A DNA stretch of 39,921 nucleotides from assembly GCA_018053145.1 (NCBI GenBank), contig JAGPMA010000018.1, forward strand, positions 1-39,921. Direction: 5' to 3'. The stretch is from Oscillospiraceae bacterium (GTDB taxonomy: Bacteria; Bacillota; Clostridia; Oscillospirales; Oscillospiraceae). The translations under genes were made by a program, and so were the position numbers. Within the stretch, counting starts at the first letter, position 1. Every line of letters begins with the position of its first letter. A model generated the notes under the pieces. It did not search any database. It worked only from the letters and a program-made list of their open reading frames with translations, and was not told the DNA's origin. Below, piece by piece: positions 32,167-39,921 of the stretch.

Positions 32167-32937
32167 ATGGTAATATATTTTTCCGGCACAGGCAACAGCC
32201 GTTACGCCGCAGAAAGCATTGCTAAGCTAACAGGCGATGAGCTCGTTTGTGCAAACGATTATATCAAAGCTGCAAAGGCCGCAAATTTCAGCTCTGAAAA
32301 GCCCTATGTTTTTGTCGCTCCTACGTATGCGTATCGGATACCTCGCGTCTTTAAAGAATTCATTGAACTCAGCTCATTTAGCGGCAGCAAGTCAGCTTAT
32401 TTCGTTATGACCTGTGGCTCTGGCATTGGAAATCCTGACAAATATAATAAAGAGCTTAGTGATAAAACTAATTTATACTATATGGGCGTGAAGATGCTCA
32501 AAATGCCCGAAAACTATATAGCCATATTTGAAGCACCCAGCAAAGCTGAATCTGAACTTCTGATTCAACAGGCAGACAAATCCTTAAAAGCGCTTTCCGA
32601 TATTATCTTAAGCGGCAGTGAATCACCAAAAGAGAAAATCGGAGTTTTGGGTAGTTTTTTGAGCGGCCCGATAAACACATTCTTCTATAAACACATAATT
32701 AGTGCAAAGGGCTTTAACGTAACCGATAAATGCATAAGCTGCGGGAAATGCGAGAAGCTTTGCCCTGTTAAAAATATTAAGCTTTGTGACGGAAAACCCG
32801 TTTATAGTGACCAATGCACGCACTGCATGGCGTGCATATGTGCCTGTCCGACCGAAGCCATCGAATACAAAAAGCACACTGTTGGAAAATCCAGATATTA
32901 CTTAACGAGAAGTCCTGAAATAAACAGCAATAATTAG
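32167..32937 (+). CDS. EFR1-family flavodoxin/ferredoxin fusion
   Basis: A 256-residue protein combining an N-terminal flavodoxin-like domain (IYFSGTGNSRYAAESIA is the FMN phosphate loop) with a C-terminal pair of [4Fe-4S] ferredoxin motifs, CISCGKCEKLCPV and CTHCMACICACPTEAIEY (about residues 185-235). It presumably shuttles electrons in anaerobic metabolism; the partner is unknown. Single gene with its own promoter. Confidence 0.88.
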   Translation: MVIYFSGTGNSRYAAESIAKLTGDELVCANDYIKAAKAANFSSEKPYVFVAPTYAYRIPRVFKEFIELSSFSGSKSAYFVMTCGSGIGNPDKYNKELSDKTNLYYMGVKMLKMPENYIAIFEAPSKAESELLIQQADKSLKALSDIILSGSESPKEKIGVLGSFLSGPINTFFYKHIISAKGFNVTDKCISCGKCEKLCPVKNIKLCDGKPVYSDQCTHCMACICACPTEAIEYKKHTVGKSRYYLTRSPEINSNN

Positions 32938-32960
32938 TACCAGTGTAATATTAATGTAAT

Positions 32961-33160
32961 TTGACTTTGTTACATCCGGCTATAAAACTAAAAACATAAC
33001 AATTTTAAGGTGGTGTCTTGGTGTCGGTTCTTTAATAGGTCTTTTGGTATCCGCAAAATCAACGATGAAAATCGTCTATTTGTTGTGCCTAAACACTTAT
33101 TAAGAACAGTCATCGGATACCTGACATTTAAAGCAGGTACGATTATCGTGCCTGCTTTTT
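32961..33160 (+). ncRNA. Structured leader with terminator upstream of the methyltransferase gene
   Basis: TTGACT (32961-32966) with TAAAAC 16 bases later could start a roughly 200-base leader. GGTATCCG (33046-33053) pairs with CGGATACC (33114-33121), enclosing an ACGAT-GAAA-ATCGT hairpin (33062-33075) and a GTG/CAC helix (33085-33096). A strong 13-bp terminator hairpin follows (33130-33158, TTA loop, then TT). This is the layout of an attenuator or riboswitch, but no known class is recognised. The hairpin may instead simply end the EFR1 transcript. An overlapping 59-codon frame (33010-33189, GTG start) resembles an AbrB/SpoVT N-terminus in GIRKINDENRLFVVPKHLLR. Confidence 0.4.
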
Positions 33161-33202
33161 GCTCTTATTGGAGCATTAGGCAACTATGAAAGGAAATTTG
33201 AT

Positions 33203-33901
33203 ATGAAAAACTATAAAGAAAAAGCATATTTTAGCCAAAACCTAATGGGTCCAAATTCTATGACCTTACTTGAGGAGGCTATGAGAAACTTAAACTTTTG
33301 CTCCGAGGGGAGAATTCTGGATCTCGGCTGCGGCACCGGACTGACATCGATGTATCTTGCCGAGCATACAAACGCTTCGATTTATGCTATGGATTTGTGG
33401 ATACCTGCAGATGAAAACTTTAAGCGCTTTTCTGAATGCGGCTTCGAGAACAGAATAATCCCCATTCATGCAGACACAAATGACACGACCTTTGCGGACG
33501 AATACTTTGACGCGGTTTTTAGCATTGATTGCTATCACTACTTTGGAAGAGACGAGGCTTATTTAGATAAGCACTTAGCTCCGCTAGTAAAAAAAGGCGG
33601 TAAAATAGCAATCTGTATTCCGGGATTTAAAAAGGAATATGAGGTTTTGCCCGAAGAAATATTATATTCATGGTCAGCCGAGGACATGGAAACAATCCAC
33701 TCCATCGATTGGTGGAAACTAATTATTCAAAAGTCAAAGCTTACGGAAATGACTTCTATTAGTGAAATGGACTGTTTTGAGGAAAGCTGGAACGACTGGC
33801 TCGCCTGCGATAATCCCTACGCCGTTTCTGACAGAGCTTCGATGGAAGCAGGTGCCGGGAAATATATGAATTTAATCAAAATTGTTTGTAAGCGCATTTA
33901 A
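33203..33901 (+). CDS. Class I SAM-dependent methyltransferase
   Basis: A 232-residue methyltransferase. ILDLGCGTGLTSMYLAEH is motif I, SIYAMDLW the acidic post-motif I strand, and FDAVFSIDCYHYFG the motif II/III region. Substrate not identifiable; the family alkylates small molecules such as arsenite, quinones or peptides. AAAGGAA precedes the ATG; the gene lies behind the structured leader and ends in its own terminator. Confidence 0.85.
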   Translation: MKNYKEKAYFSQNLMGPNSMTLLEEAMRNLNFCSEGRILDLGCGTGLTSMYLAEHTNASIYAMDLWIPADENFKRFSECGFENRIIPIHADTNDTTFADEYFDAVFSIDCYHYFGRDEAYLDKHLAPLVKKGGKIAICIPGFKKEYEVLPEEILYSWSAEDMETIHSIDWWKLIIQKSKLTEMTSISEMDCFEESWNDWLACDNPYAVSDRASMEAGAGKYMNLIKIVCKRI

Positions 33902-33907
33902 TATGCG

Positions 33908-33945
33908 AAAAAGACGGGGCATTTACTCATTTGCCCCGTCTTTTT
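33908..33945. terminator. Bidirectional terminator after the methyltransferase gene
   Basis: AAAAAGACGGGGCA (33908-33921) and TGCCCCGTCTTTTT (33932-33945) make a perfect 14-bp stem with a 10-base loop and U-tracts in both directions. It serves the methyltransferase gene and, on the other strand, the YoaK gene that ends at 33998. Confidence 0.9.
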
Positions 33946-33997
33946 CGTTAATCATCAAATTATGTAAACCAATGTGGCAATTCAAAGAGAGAAATCG

Positions 33998-34681
33998 TTA
34001 TAATTCATCTGATTCTAAAACGGTATTCCCCTCAAAAAACAGCATGAAAAAACCAATTAACATCAACGAACTGCTAATAATTATGGCCTTTTCCTGATAT
34101 AGCTGGACACATTTATAGCCGAAAATCGCTCCGATTACAAACACAATAATAATCCCGTAATACATTAAGCCCTTTTTCAGCAGTCCCCTGTCCTTGTCAT
34201 AGGAATAATCGCATATATATTGCGTTGCCGTTCTTAGGTTCCCGATGCACATGGTCGTTGCGATGCCGTTACCTTTGATTGTTCTAAAGCTTTGCACCTG
34301 TATTCCGCAGGCGAAAGACACTAAACCGTTCGCAAGTGAATTGAGAGATTGCGGCAGGAAACCTACAGCAAACAGCATCACTGCCTCGATAAGTATTGTT
34401 ATCTGCATCCAGTGGATGTTTTTCATATGTGAAAAACTTCGCCTTACAAAATAAGCGATTGAAACACCAATTGAAAAGGCTAGAATCGGATAAAGATAAA
34501 GCAGCGCAGTGTCAATATTCCCTTCTGACAAACTGATCCCGAGTAAAAGAATATTTCCCGTTTGTGCGTTTGCAAATATCTGTCCTCGAAAAACATAGGT
34601 ATAAGCATCCATGAATCCGCCTGATAGAGCCAGAATCACGCCTAACTGCAAAGATTCCGACACACTGCTTATTCTCTTCAT
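33998..34681 (-). CDS. YoaK/DUF1275-family membrane protein
   Basis: A 227-residue protein with about six transmembrane helices. GGFMDAYTYVFRGQIFANAQTGN is recognisable DUF1275 sequence (the GGxxDAxTY and F(A)xxQTGN motifs), as is GIQVQSFRTIKGNGIATTMCIGN. Its function is unknown. GGGGGTGG lies ahead of the ATG; single gene. Confidence 0.85.
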   Translation of the reverse strand: MKRISSVSESLQLGVILALSGGFMDAYTYVFRGQIFANAQTGNILLLGISLSEGNIDTALLYLYPILAFSIGVSIAYFVRRSFSHMKNIHWMQITILIEAVMLFAVGFLPQSLNSLANGLVSFACGIQVQSFRTIKGNGIATTMCIGNLRTATQYICDYSYDKDRGLLKKGLMYYGIIIVFVIGAIFGYKCVQLYQEKAIIISSSLMLIGFFMLFFEGNTVLESDEL

Positions 34682-34728
34682 TTTGCCACCCCCAGCATCA
34701 TATCCTTGGCATCATGATATCGTTTCTA

Positions 34729-35208
34729 TTATTCGGCTAACTGATTAAGACTGTCTCCCGAGAGTCGATAAACTGTCCAATCGTTCAATGGCTGTGCTTT
34801 TAGCGATAGGTAAAAATCGATGCTTGGCTGATTCCAATCCAAGCACGCCCATTCAAGCCTTCCGCAGCCTCTTTCGACAGTTATCTTCGCCAGCTGCTGA
34901 AGAATGCTCTTTCCGTATCCTTTCCCTCGGTATTCGGGCAGGACAAACAAATCCTCAAGATATATGCCTGCCCTTCCTAAAAAGGTTGAGAAATTATGAA
35001 AGAATAGCGCAAATCCGACCTCCTTATCGCCCTCCAGCGCAAAAAACACCTCTGCTTTTTGCTGAACGAATATCCACTGATGAAGCTTATCCTCTGTTGC
35101 GACAACATCCTCCGACATTTTTTCATAAGCTGCCAAGTCTTTGATAAATTCAAGAATCAAGCCCGTGTCTGACTCCAGTGCATTTCTAAACTTTATCTCG
35201 TTGTTCAC
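34729..35208 (-). CDS. GNAT acetyltransferase, spermidine/spermine-acetyltransferase-like
   Basis: A 159-residue N-acetyltransferase. LEDLFVLPEYRGKGYGKSIL is the acetyl-CoA-binding motif A, and CGRLEWACLDWNQPSIDFYLSLKA the motif B region typical of SSAT-like enzymes, which acetylate polyamines or thialysine. It starts at GTG 35208 with GGGAGG 7 bases upstream. Confidence 0.85.
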   Translation of the reverse strand: MNNEIKFRNALESDTGLILEFIKDLAAYEKMSEDVVATEDKLHQWIFVQQKAEVFFALEGDKEVGFALFFHNFSTFLGRAGIYLEDLFVLPEYRGKGYGKSILQQLAKITVERGCGRLEWACLDWNQPSIDFYLSLKAQPLNDWTVYRLSGDSLNQLAE

Positions 35209-35351
35209 TTGTAATCCTCCCGAAAGCTTTTAGTTTCATGCCGCCTTGGAATTGCTTGATATAGGCCAATATCGTTTATATCATGTTACGCCAAATTCGC
35301 GACAGCATGTGTCTGAACACAATTGATTTGCTGCTAGTGTTTAGTTTCGTA

Positions 35352-35705
35352 TTATGCAAAATTATGTTGTGAAATGTATCTTTCTACCGACTCTCTGCAC
35401 ATTTCAAGGAATGTGTTTTCACCTATTGTATTTAATTTAAAGAAAACGGCTTGGCTGCCGCCTGATGTAATAGCAGATAAGAACAATTTTCTCCCATCCC
35501 CTATTAGAGTCATATTAAGGCTTACGCGGTTACCTCCCGCCATACTGTAACGTTCATATACTCTTATTGCAAGCCTTGCCTGTCCCATAATAACGTCGCT
35601 GCCATCCTCGTAGTTGACTGAAACACTTCCATTTGTTATATCAGTGTGCAGCCAATTCAGCAATTCGTTAAAATCACCCTCAAAGCTTCTTTCATATTTT
35701 GCCAT
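35352..35705 (-). CDS. DUF6054-like protein of unknown function
   Basis: A 117-residue soluble protein with no signal peptide. ITNGSVSVNYEDGSD, RLAIRVYERYSMAGGNRVSL and LFLSAITSGGSQAVFFK resemble the DUF6054 family as I remember it. The pattern suggests a mixed alpha/beta fold. Single gene; role unknown. Confidence 0.6.
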   Translation of the reverse strand: MAKYERSFEGDFNELLNWLHTDITNGSVSVNYEDGSDVIMGQARLAIRVYERYSMAGGNRVSLNMTLIGDGRKLFLSAITSGGSQAVFFKLNTIGENTFLEMCRESVERYISQHNFA

Positions 35706-35919
35706 ACTTAATGCTTCTTCCTAAACTTTTTTATTAAAACAGTCGCAGATTAACGCTTGCTTAACTGTGATAATTATAGCATATTGAGCGTTAATCGCAT
35801 ATTGTTAGATTCGCCAATTTTGCATTGAACTATTGAATTTTCTTGCATCCGGAACATTATTGGCCTTGCCTCGTCTAAGCTGACATAGATGCTATGAATA
35901 GAGTTAAGGAGAACACAAT

Positions 35920-36957
35920 ATGAAACATTTAAGACAGTTTGTACTTTTAGTCCTTGTTATATCTATGATTTCAGCATTTTGGTCCACTTGGGCTCTGACT
36001 GCTGACAAGAGCACAAATTCAACGGCAACAGGAAATTATAGCGACATCGCAGGCACTTGGAGCGAAAAATGGGTCAATTTATACGGCTACTCAGAAATCT
36101 TCTCAAGCAGCGACGGCAGTTTTCATCCTGATCAGGCAATGACCAGAATTGAGTTTGCGCGTTTGCTCCACAAAGCCTTGAAAATCAACATTAACTACTT
36201 TGCCGCAACCGACATCAGCGAGTACTATAACGATGTTAAAAGCGGTGATATTGGCTGCAACGAGCTTTATGATTTAGTCACCTGCGGAATAATCGACACC
36301 AAGAAAAGCTATCGCCCTAACGAAGCCATTAAGCGTGACGAAATGGTTCATTACATTATGAATGCCTTTCATTATGCCATCGGCAACGAGTATGCTTTTA
36401 TCGAAATATACCACATTTTTAAGGATGACTCGGATATAAAACCAGAACACATCACTGATATTCAGCACTCGTTTATACTCGGGCTTACTACAGGCAGAAA
36501 CGACAACCGCATTTTCCCCAATGACACCGCAACTCGCGCAGAAGCGGTCACTATCACAGGACGACTTGTCGAGCTTGAGAAAAAACTTGATACCAGCGTA
36601 AACGTAAAGGCTTCAGCCGTGGAGACAAGTGATGGCTTGAAGATGGAGCTTGTTATTGCAAACAGCACCGACAAGACCGTCACCATTAGCCACAGCTCAC
36701 AGCAGATGTTTGATTTTGCTATTTTTGATAATAAAGGCAATTCAATCTATCGCTGGTCGGCTAATCGTATGTTTGCGCAGATGATAAGCACAAGCAAAAT
36801 CGCTCCAGGTGAGGACCTTGTTTTGTCCGACACTCTTTCCTCAAAAGAATATTTTGAGATAAAAGCAAAGGCGGCTACAATGAAGGCATACATTGTCGGC
36901 ACTTCTTCCGACTTCACTATTAATCCGGATGGGTATTTTGTAACGGATATTGCGTAA
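35920..36957 (+). CDS. S-layer-homology protein with C-terminal BsuPI-like domain
   Basis: A 345-residue exported protein. After a signal peptide (about 1-28) come three SLH motifs: WSEKWVNLYGYSEIF with MTRIEFARLLHKAL, ELYDLVTCGIID with IKRDEMVHYIMNAF, and SFILGLTTGRNDNRIFPND with TRAEAVTITGRLVE. These bind secondary cell-wall polymer. Residues about 235-330 (LKMELVIANSTDKTVTISHS, FAIFDNKGNSIYRWS) resemble the BsuPI intracellular-proteinase-inhibitor fold, used here on an exported protein. Single gene followed by a strong terminator. Confidence 0.8.
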   Translation: MKHLRQFVLLVLVISMISAFWSTWALTADKSTNSTATGNYSDIAGTWSEKWVNLYGYSEIFSSSDGSFHPDQAMTRIEFARLLHKALKININYFAATDISEYYNDVKSGDIGCNELYDLVTCGIIDTKKSYRPNEAIKRDEMVHYIMNAFHYAIGNEYAFIEIYHIFKDDSDIKPEHITDIQHSFILGLTTGRNDNRIFPNDTATRAEAVTITGRLVELEKKLDTSVNVKASAVETSDGLKMELVIANSTDKTVTISHSSQQMFDFAIFDNKGNSIYRWSANRMFAQMISTSKIAPGEDLVLSDTLSSKEYFEIKAKAATMKAYIVGTSSDFTINPDGYFVTDIA

Positions 36958-37087
36958 TGTGGGTTAAATCTATAGTCAATCAAAAATAAGAGCATTTACC
37001 AATTACTAATTAAGTGCTACTGCCCCCGAAACATAACGAGGCTTTGTTGTACAAAACCTAGGAATATCAAGCCAGGCTAAAAGAGAT

Positions 37088-37132
37088 AATCCGAACCTAT
37101 TACCGTGTGGTAACGAGTTCGGATTTCTTTTT
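37088..37132 (+). terminator. Terminator downstream of the SLH gene
   Basis: AATCCGAA (37088-37095) pairs with TTCGGATT (37118-37125), with an inner TTACC/GGTAA pairing, followed by a T-tract. It lies 130 bases after the SLH stop; nothing else is seen in that gap. Confidence 0.75.
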
Positions 37133-37176
37133 TTGGAATTATGTTGCAAATAAAATTTTCGAGTTTGCATCCAAAA

Positions 37177-37754
37177 CTATTCTTCATCCAAATAGTTATT
37201 ATATAGATTATTTAATAAAATAGCAGCTTCTCTCACGGCTTTCAATGCGTTCTCATCTTCTTTAGCCGGAACATTATTAGTGTTAAGAGAATATACAGTT
37301 GAAACACAAGGGCGCCGAACATTCATAAATTTCATAATTGTCAGAGCATTTTGTGTTGGAATTACTTCTGTACCATTTTCTGCCCCAACAATAATTATAA
37401 CACCATTTTTTTGTTTATCTTCAATTGCATCTTTGCGAAAGTAACTTGCTGCAAAAAAATGTCTGTATCCGGCTTGCCAAATTAAGTAACGGACCACTTA
37501 GCGATGAAAACCATATAGGCGACGCAATCACAATATTATCACATTCACCTATATATGGATATATTTCCTGCATTTCATCATTGATACTGCATCCAACATT
37601 GTTCCAACAATATCTACAATCGTTGCAGGGACTTATTTTATTTAAATAAGAAAGTATTTTAACCTCTCCAATTAAGTTGCTTTTTAAATTCATTAATCAA
37701 TACCGCCGTATCACCATTTTCCTTTGGAGATCCATTGATAATTAATGTTTTCAT
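37177..37754 (-). pseudogene. Flavodoxin-family/NADPH-dependent FMN reductase, two frameshifts
   Basis: Three frames join into one protein. From ATG 37754, KTLIINGSPKENGDTAVLI opens a typical flavodoxin-like reductase. The frame shifts near 37673-37676 (an extra base in CTTAATT) into LIGEVKILSYLNKISPCNDC, continuing through a CxxC region and IASPIWFSSLSGPLLNLASR. It shifts again at a run of seven Ts (minus strand, about 37459-37465) into FFAASYFRKDAIEDKQ, then runs to the stop at 37177. Both shifts look like +1 insertions, one in a homopolymer. The gene is either newly inactivated or the assembly has errors here. Confidence 0.8.
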
Positions 37755-37823
37755 GCTTTCATCCCTTTGCAGAACGAACAATCTTTACCATTATTATATC
37801 ACTCTTTTTCTAAAAAGAAAGAC

Positions 37824-37848
37824 ATAGCTTCCCCTTGGCGGAAGCTAT
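37824..37848. terminator. Hairpin between the reductase pseudogene and downstream genes
   Basis: ATAGCTTCC (37824-37832) and GGAAGCTAT (37840-37848) form a perfect 9-bp stem with A-rich and T-rich flanks. It is suitable to end the 81-residue ORF transcript on the minus strand. Confidence 0.5.
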
Positions 37849-37932
37849 ATCTTTTGTGTGTTTCCTGCACTACTTTGATACAATGCACCATTTTCTGCCG
37901 TCGGCGAGCTTTCGTTAACGAGCAGGGTATCG

Positions 37933-38178
37933 CTAACGAGCAATAATGCTGATTAGTTTTCGGTGCCTGCTTGAATTTATGCTCCCTTTTTCTGGAACAG
38001 TATTGGTATCCACACCGTTTATCGCAATAAAATGGGACAAGAATTCTGATGCCAACTCTTCATCATCAGTATCAACTTTTAAAGCAGCCACATCGCGTAA
38101 AACTTGTACAGCTTCGGTATCGTCTAAGTTACGATGTAACCCGGGAACTCCGCACGTCAACGTCAGATTGATTATCAT
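37933..38178 (-). CDS. Small hypothetical protein
   Basis: An 81-residue ORF from ATG 38178, preceded by AGGGG 8 bases upstream. It is acidic in the middle (KVDTDDEELASEFLSHF) with no signal peptide or clear motif. No family recognised. A near-repeat TCGTTAACGAGCA/TCGCTAACGAGCA overlaps its stop. Whether it is expressed is uncertain. Confidence 0.35.
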   Translation of the reverse strand: MIINLTLTCGVPGLHRNLDDTEAVQVLRDVAALKVDTDDEELASEFLSHFIAINGVDTNTVPEKGSINSSRHRKLISIIAR

Positions 38179-38286
38179 AAATAACACCCCTGCGGTTAAG
38201 TTAAGAGAACAATATAAATGGTGTCGTCAAGACATGATGAGCAGGGGGCATAGCTGGTAGTCGGTTGGCTTTCAGGAGCTAAAGAG

Positions 38287-39543
38287 TTAATCGCTCTGTC
38301 TCAGAAAACAGATAATCTTTTCCCATGTGACTTGTGTTAACATGTATTGTGCGTGGTGCCTTTTTACGTTTTTGCTATATTTTTCAAACTCTTTTGGAAT
38401 CTCTGAAAACCGATCATCCTGAAAGTGGTTTATGAAAGCCGGTACACTTTCCCTTAATGCAGCGCGAATGAGTTGTGTCCGTTCCTCATATTCTTCTGGT
38501 TGTGTAATATACAGCAGAAGCGGCTTGTAGCGCACCCAACCGATACAGGCGTTAACAAAACGGGTAATGATTTTCGGAGAATCAGCGGCAATCTGCTTCA
38601 AGTGAATCGGCAGCGCTCCGTCCAATATGTGCGGATAATAAGAAAAACCATCGTGGAATGTGTAGCAAGGGATTTTGACAACCTTTCGATTCTCCAACAT
38701 TGTAGACAGGAAGGTATCTTCACCTCGAGCTCCCGGAGGGTTATAAAAGGGTAGGGTTCGCAAGGGCTCTTTCAAATTGATACACAAGTTGGCACCGGAA
38801 ATAAACCGGCAATTGTTTTCCCAAGGCACTTTCTCTGCTTTTTCTTGTTGTAATATGTCTGTCGAAGCATATGTGACGCCCCCTGTACGCATCAGATTGC
38901 TGATGCTTTCCCACGTGATAATATCGTTACTGATTGCTTTGATAAACACTCTAAAATCTTTTTCGCGAAGCTGTTCATTGAAGATAATCTGTGGAATTGG
39001 CGAAATATATCCGCAGTGATATCCGTTCGTCAAGTCAGCATGGACGATTTCTTTCAAGTGTGACAAAAATACACGTTGACCGCTCCACAGGCAAGTACCC
39101 TTTGTGTTGGTGACAGCCATAGGATATTCATCGTCATCCAAAAACAGCAAATAGTCCATGTGATGCTCTATGGCTGAAAACAAGACCGCGTTTCGTTTCC
39201 CGGCATATCCGGAACCAAATACCGAGTTTAGAGCATCCGGAGAAAAAGCGTCCTGAGCAGCCAGGCCAGAAATAGAATTGGAGGCATTTTTTTCTCCCAT
39301 AAACACAATCCGATCAAACGCATCAACGATCTCCTGACTGAGATTTGTAAAGTCTTTAGAGCTTGTTTTTTGATAGTTTACGTCATAGGACACAAAAAGG
39401 CTTAGTTTTACATCTATGCCTATTGGCAATTCCTTTTTTGTTTCCTTCCAAATGCTGATATATGAAAGCAGAACTTTCTTAAATGAGCGACGGCCTGTGG
39501 CAAGGCCTATTCCGAGGTTTATTGTTTGGTTGGTGCGATTCGT
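38287..39543 (-). CDS. Glycosyltransferase-like protein (GT-A fold), no canonical start codon
   Basis: A probable 418-residue nucleotide-sugar glycosyltransferase. MDYLLFLDDDEYP supplies the DxD-type metal motif, and CRFISGANLCINLKE with ARGEDTFLSTML is the acceptor/catalytic end (ED-type) of GT2-like enzymes. The first ordinary start is TTG 39429 and lacks a Shine-Dalgarno. The frame is open upstream and reads NQTINLGIGLATGRRSFKKV, which looks like the true N-terminus. A perfect AGGAGG (39557-39552) lies 8 bases before an in-frame ACG at 39543; an in-frame TAG precedes it. So the start is either ACG or a mutated ATG. The upstream neighbour is a glycosyltransferase remnant. Confidence 0.6.
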   Translation of the reverse strand, partial: TNRTNQTINLGIGLATGRRSFKKVLLSYISIWKETKKELPIGIDVKLSLFVSYDVNYQKTSSKDFTNLSQEIVDAFDRIVFMGEKNASNSISGLAAQDAFSPDALNSVFGSGYAGKRNAVLFSAIEHHMDYLLFLDDDEYPMAVTNTKGTCLWSGQRVFLSHLKEIVHADLTNGYHCGYISPIPQIIFNEQLREKDFRVFIKAISNDIITWESISNLMRTGGVTYASTDILQQEKAEKVPWENNCRFISGANLCINLKEPLRTLPFYNPPGARGEDTFLSTMLENRKVVKIPCYTFHDGFSYYPHILDGALPIHLKQIAADSPKIITRFVNACIGWVRYKPLLLYITQPEEYEERTQLIRAALRESVPAFINHFQDDRFSEIPKEFEKYSKNVKRHHAQYMLTQVTWEKIICFLRQSD

Positions 39544-39595
39544 TGATAGTCCCTCCTAACATTATGATATATAGATTTAAGTTCGAGATTCCATC

Positions 39596-39760
39596 TTAAG
39601 ATATTATTGGTCTATACTCAGCTACCTTTTTATAATAACGCAAAAGCTCTGGCACAATGTTTGTCCAGTCAAACTGTTTCGCTGTTATTAGTCCTCCTGA
39701 TATAAGAGAATGGCGCAAATTATAATCGCGATATAAATGCATCCTGATAAAGTCCGGCAT
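39596..39760 (-). pseudogene. C-terminal remnant of a GT4-like glycosyltransferase
   Basis: A 54-residue frame from ATG 39760 to TAA 39596, reading LRHSLISGGLITAKQFDWTN and then IVPELLRYYKKVAEYRP. The FDWxxIVPELLxYYKxV pattern is how many GT4 glycosyltransferases end. No N-terminal portion exists upstream, as an HD-GYP gene stops at 39827. It is most likely a truncated gene; a short real protein cannot be excluded. Confidence 0.4.
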
Positions 39761-39826
39761 GAACCTCTTCCGCTTTCAAAGCAAAGGTAAAGGAGAAAAT
39801 TCCTACAATAGACTATAACACTTCAG

Positions 39827-39921
39827 TCAAACCTCCTCGCTTTTTTCTATTATTTGAACAAACAGTTCGGCGATTTGCGGGTCGAACTGTGTTCCTGATC
39901 CATTCTTAATAACATCAAGAG
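39827..39921 (-). CDS. HD-GYP-domain protein, C-terminal end only
   Basis: Thirty residues up to TGA 39827, reading LDVIKNGSGTQFDPQIAELF and then VQIIEKSEEV. SGTQFDPxIxxLF is the standard ending of HD-GYP cyclic-di-GMP phosphodiesterase domains. The rest of the gene lies beyond the window. Confidence 0.7.
   Translation of the reverse strand, partial: LDVIKNGSGTQFDPQIAELFVQIIEKSEEV

Noticed and set aside
37946-38260. Plus-strand ORF opposite the small hypothetical gene
   Set aside because: No ribosome site or recognisable protein; the minus-strand frame has a better start signal.
1-39921. CRISPR arrays, insertion sequences, rRNA genes
   Set aside because: No regularly spaced repeats, transposase ORFs or rRNA sequence were seen.

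Overview
The window looks like a low-to-mid GC Firmicute of class Clostridia, probably an Oscillospirales/Ruminococcaceae relative. The evidence is strong AGGAGG-type ribosome binding sites, sigma-A promoters with 17-bp spacers, an infC-rpmI-rplT operon, a PyrK/PyrDB-type pyrimidine operon with a separate pyrI, and SLH and copper-amine-oxidase-stalk surface proteins. This is inference from gene content; there is no rRNA in the window to confirm it.

Region 1 (1 to about 10,937) is the right-hand part of an integrated mobile element. On the minus strand it holds a cut relaxase gene, mobC, a TOPRIM/primase-like gene, two secreted surface proteins, a prepilin peptidase and two TadE/F-like pseudopilins. 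This run is headed by a short ORF that fuses the start of a ParA ATPase to a pilin-like membrane segment, an apparent internal deletion that removed the rest of parA and the Tad motor genes. On the plus strand follow two cargo genes: an AAA_13-type ATPase with a CPFC motif, which is a defence candidate, and a membrane-anchored XRE regulator with a palindromic operator. The element ends in a repeat-rich att region and the 3' part of a tRNA-Arg(CCT) gene (10,893-10,937). The original tRNA terminator lies just beyond. An intact tRNA-Arg(CCT) is therefore expected to the left of the window.

Region 2 (10,938-22,260) is conserved chromosome. It carries a TIGR01906-type membrane protein, an orphan beta subunit of a class I fumarase-type hydro-lyase, infC-rpmI-rplT (infC apparently starting at AUA behind a structured leader), deoC with a coupled small membrane protein, and a divergent GH13 amylase-family enzyme. 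The pyrCKDFEBI operon supplies every step from carbamoyl phosphate to UMP, without carAB or pyrR nearby.

Region 3 (22,350-31,120) is peptide uptake. The oppBCDF operon and a separately promoted lipoprotein gene oppA flank a two-OB-fold SSB-like gene and a diaminopimelate decarboxylase.

Region 4 (31,147-39,921) is a set of mostly single-gene units: an MBL-fold hydrolase with an altered metal motif, an EFR1-type flavodoxin/ferredoxin, and a methyltransferase behind a structured leader with a terminator. They are followed by a YoaK/DUF1275 membrane protein, a GNAT acetyltransferase, a DUF6054-like protein, an SLH plus BsuPI surface protein and a flavodoxin-family pseudogene with two frameshifts. 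The window closes with a glycosyltransferase-like gene lacking any ordinary start codon, a glycosyltransferase remnant and the 3' end of an HD-GYP gene.
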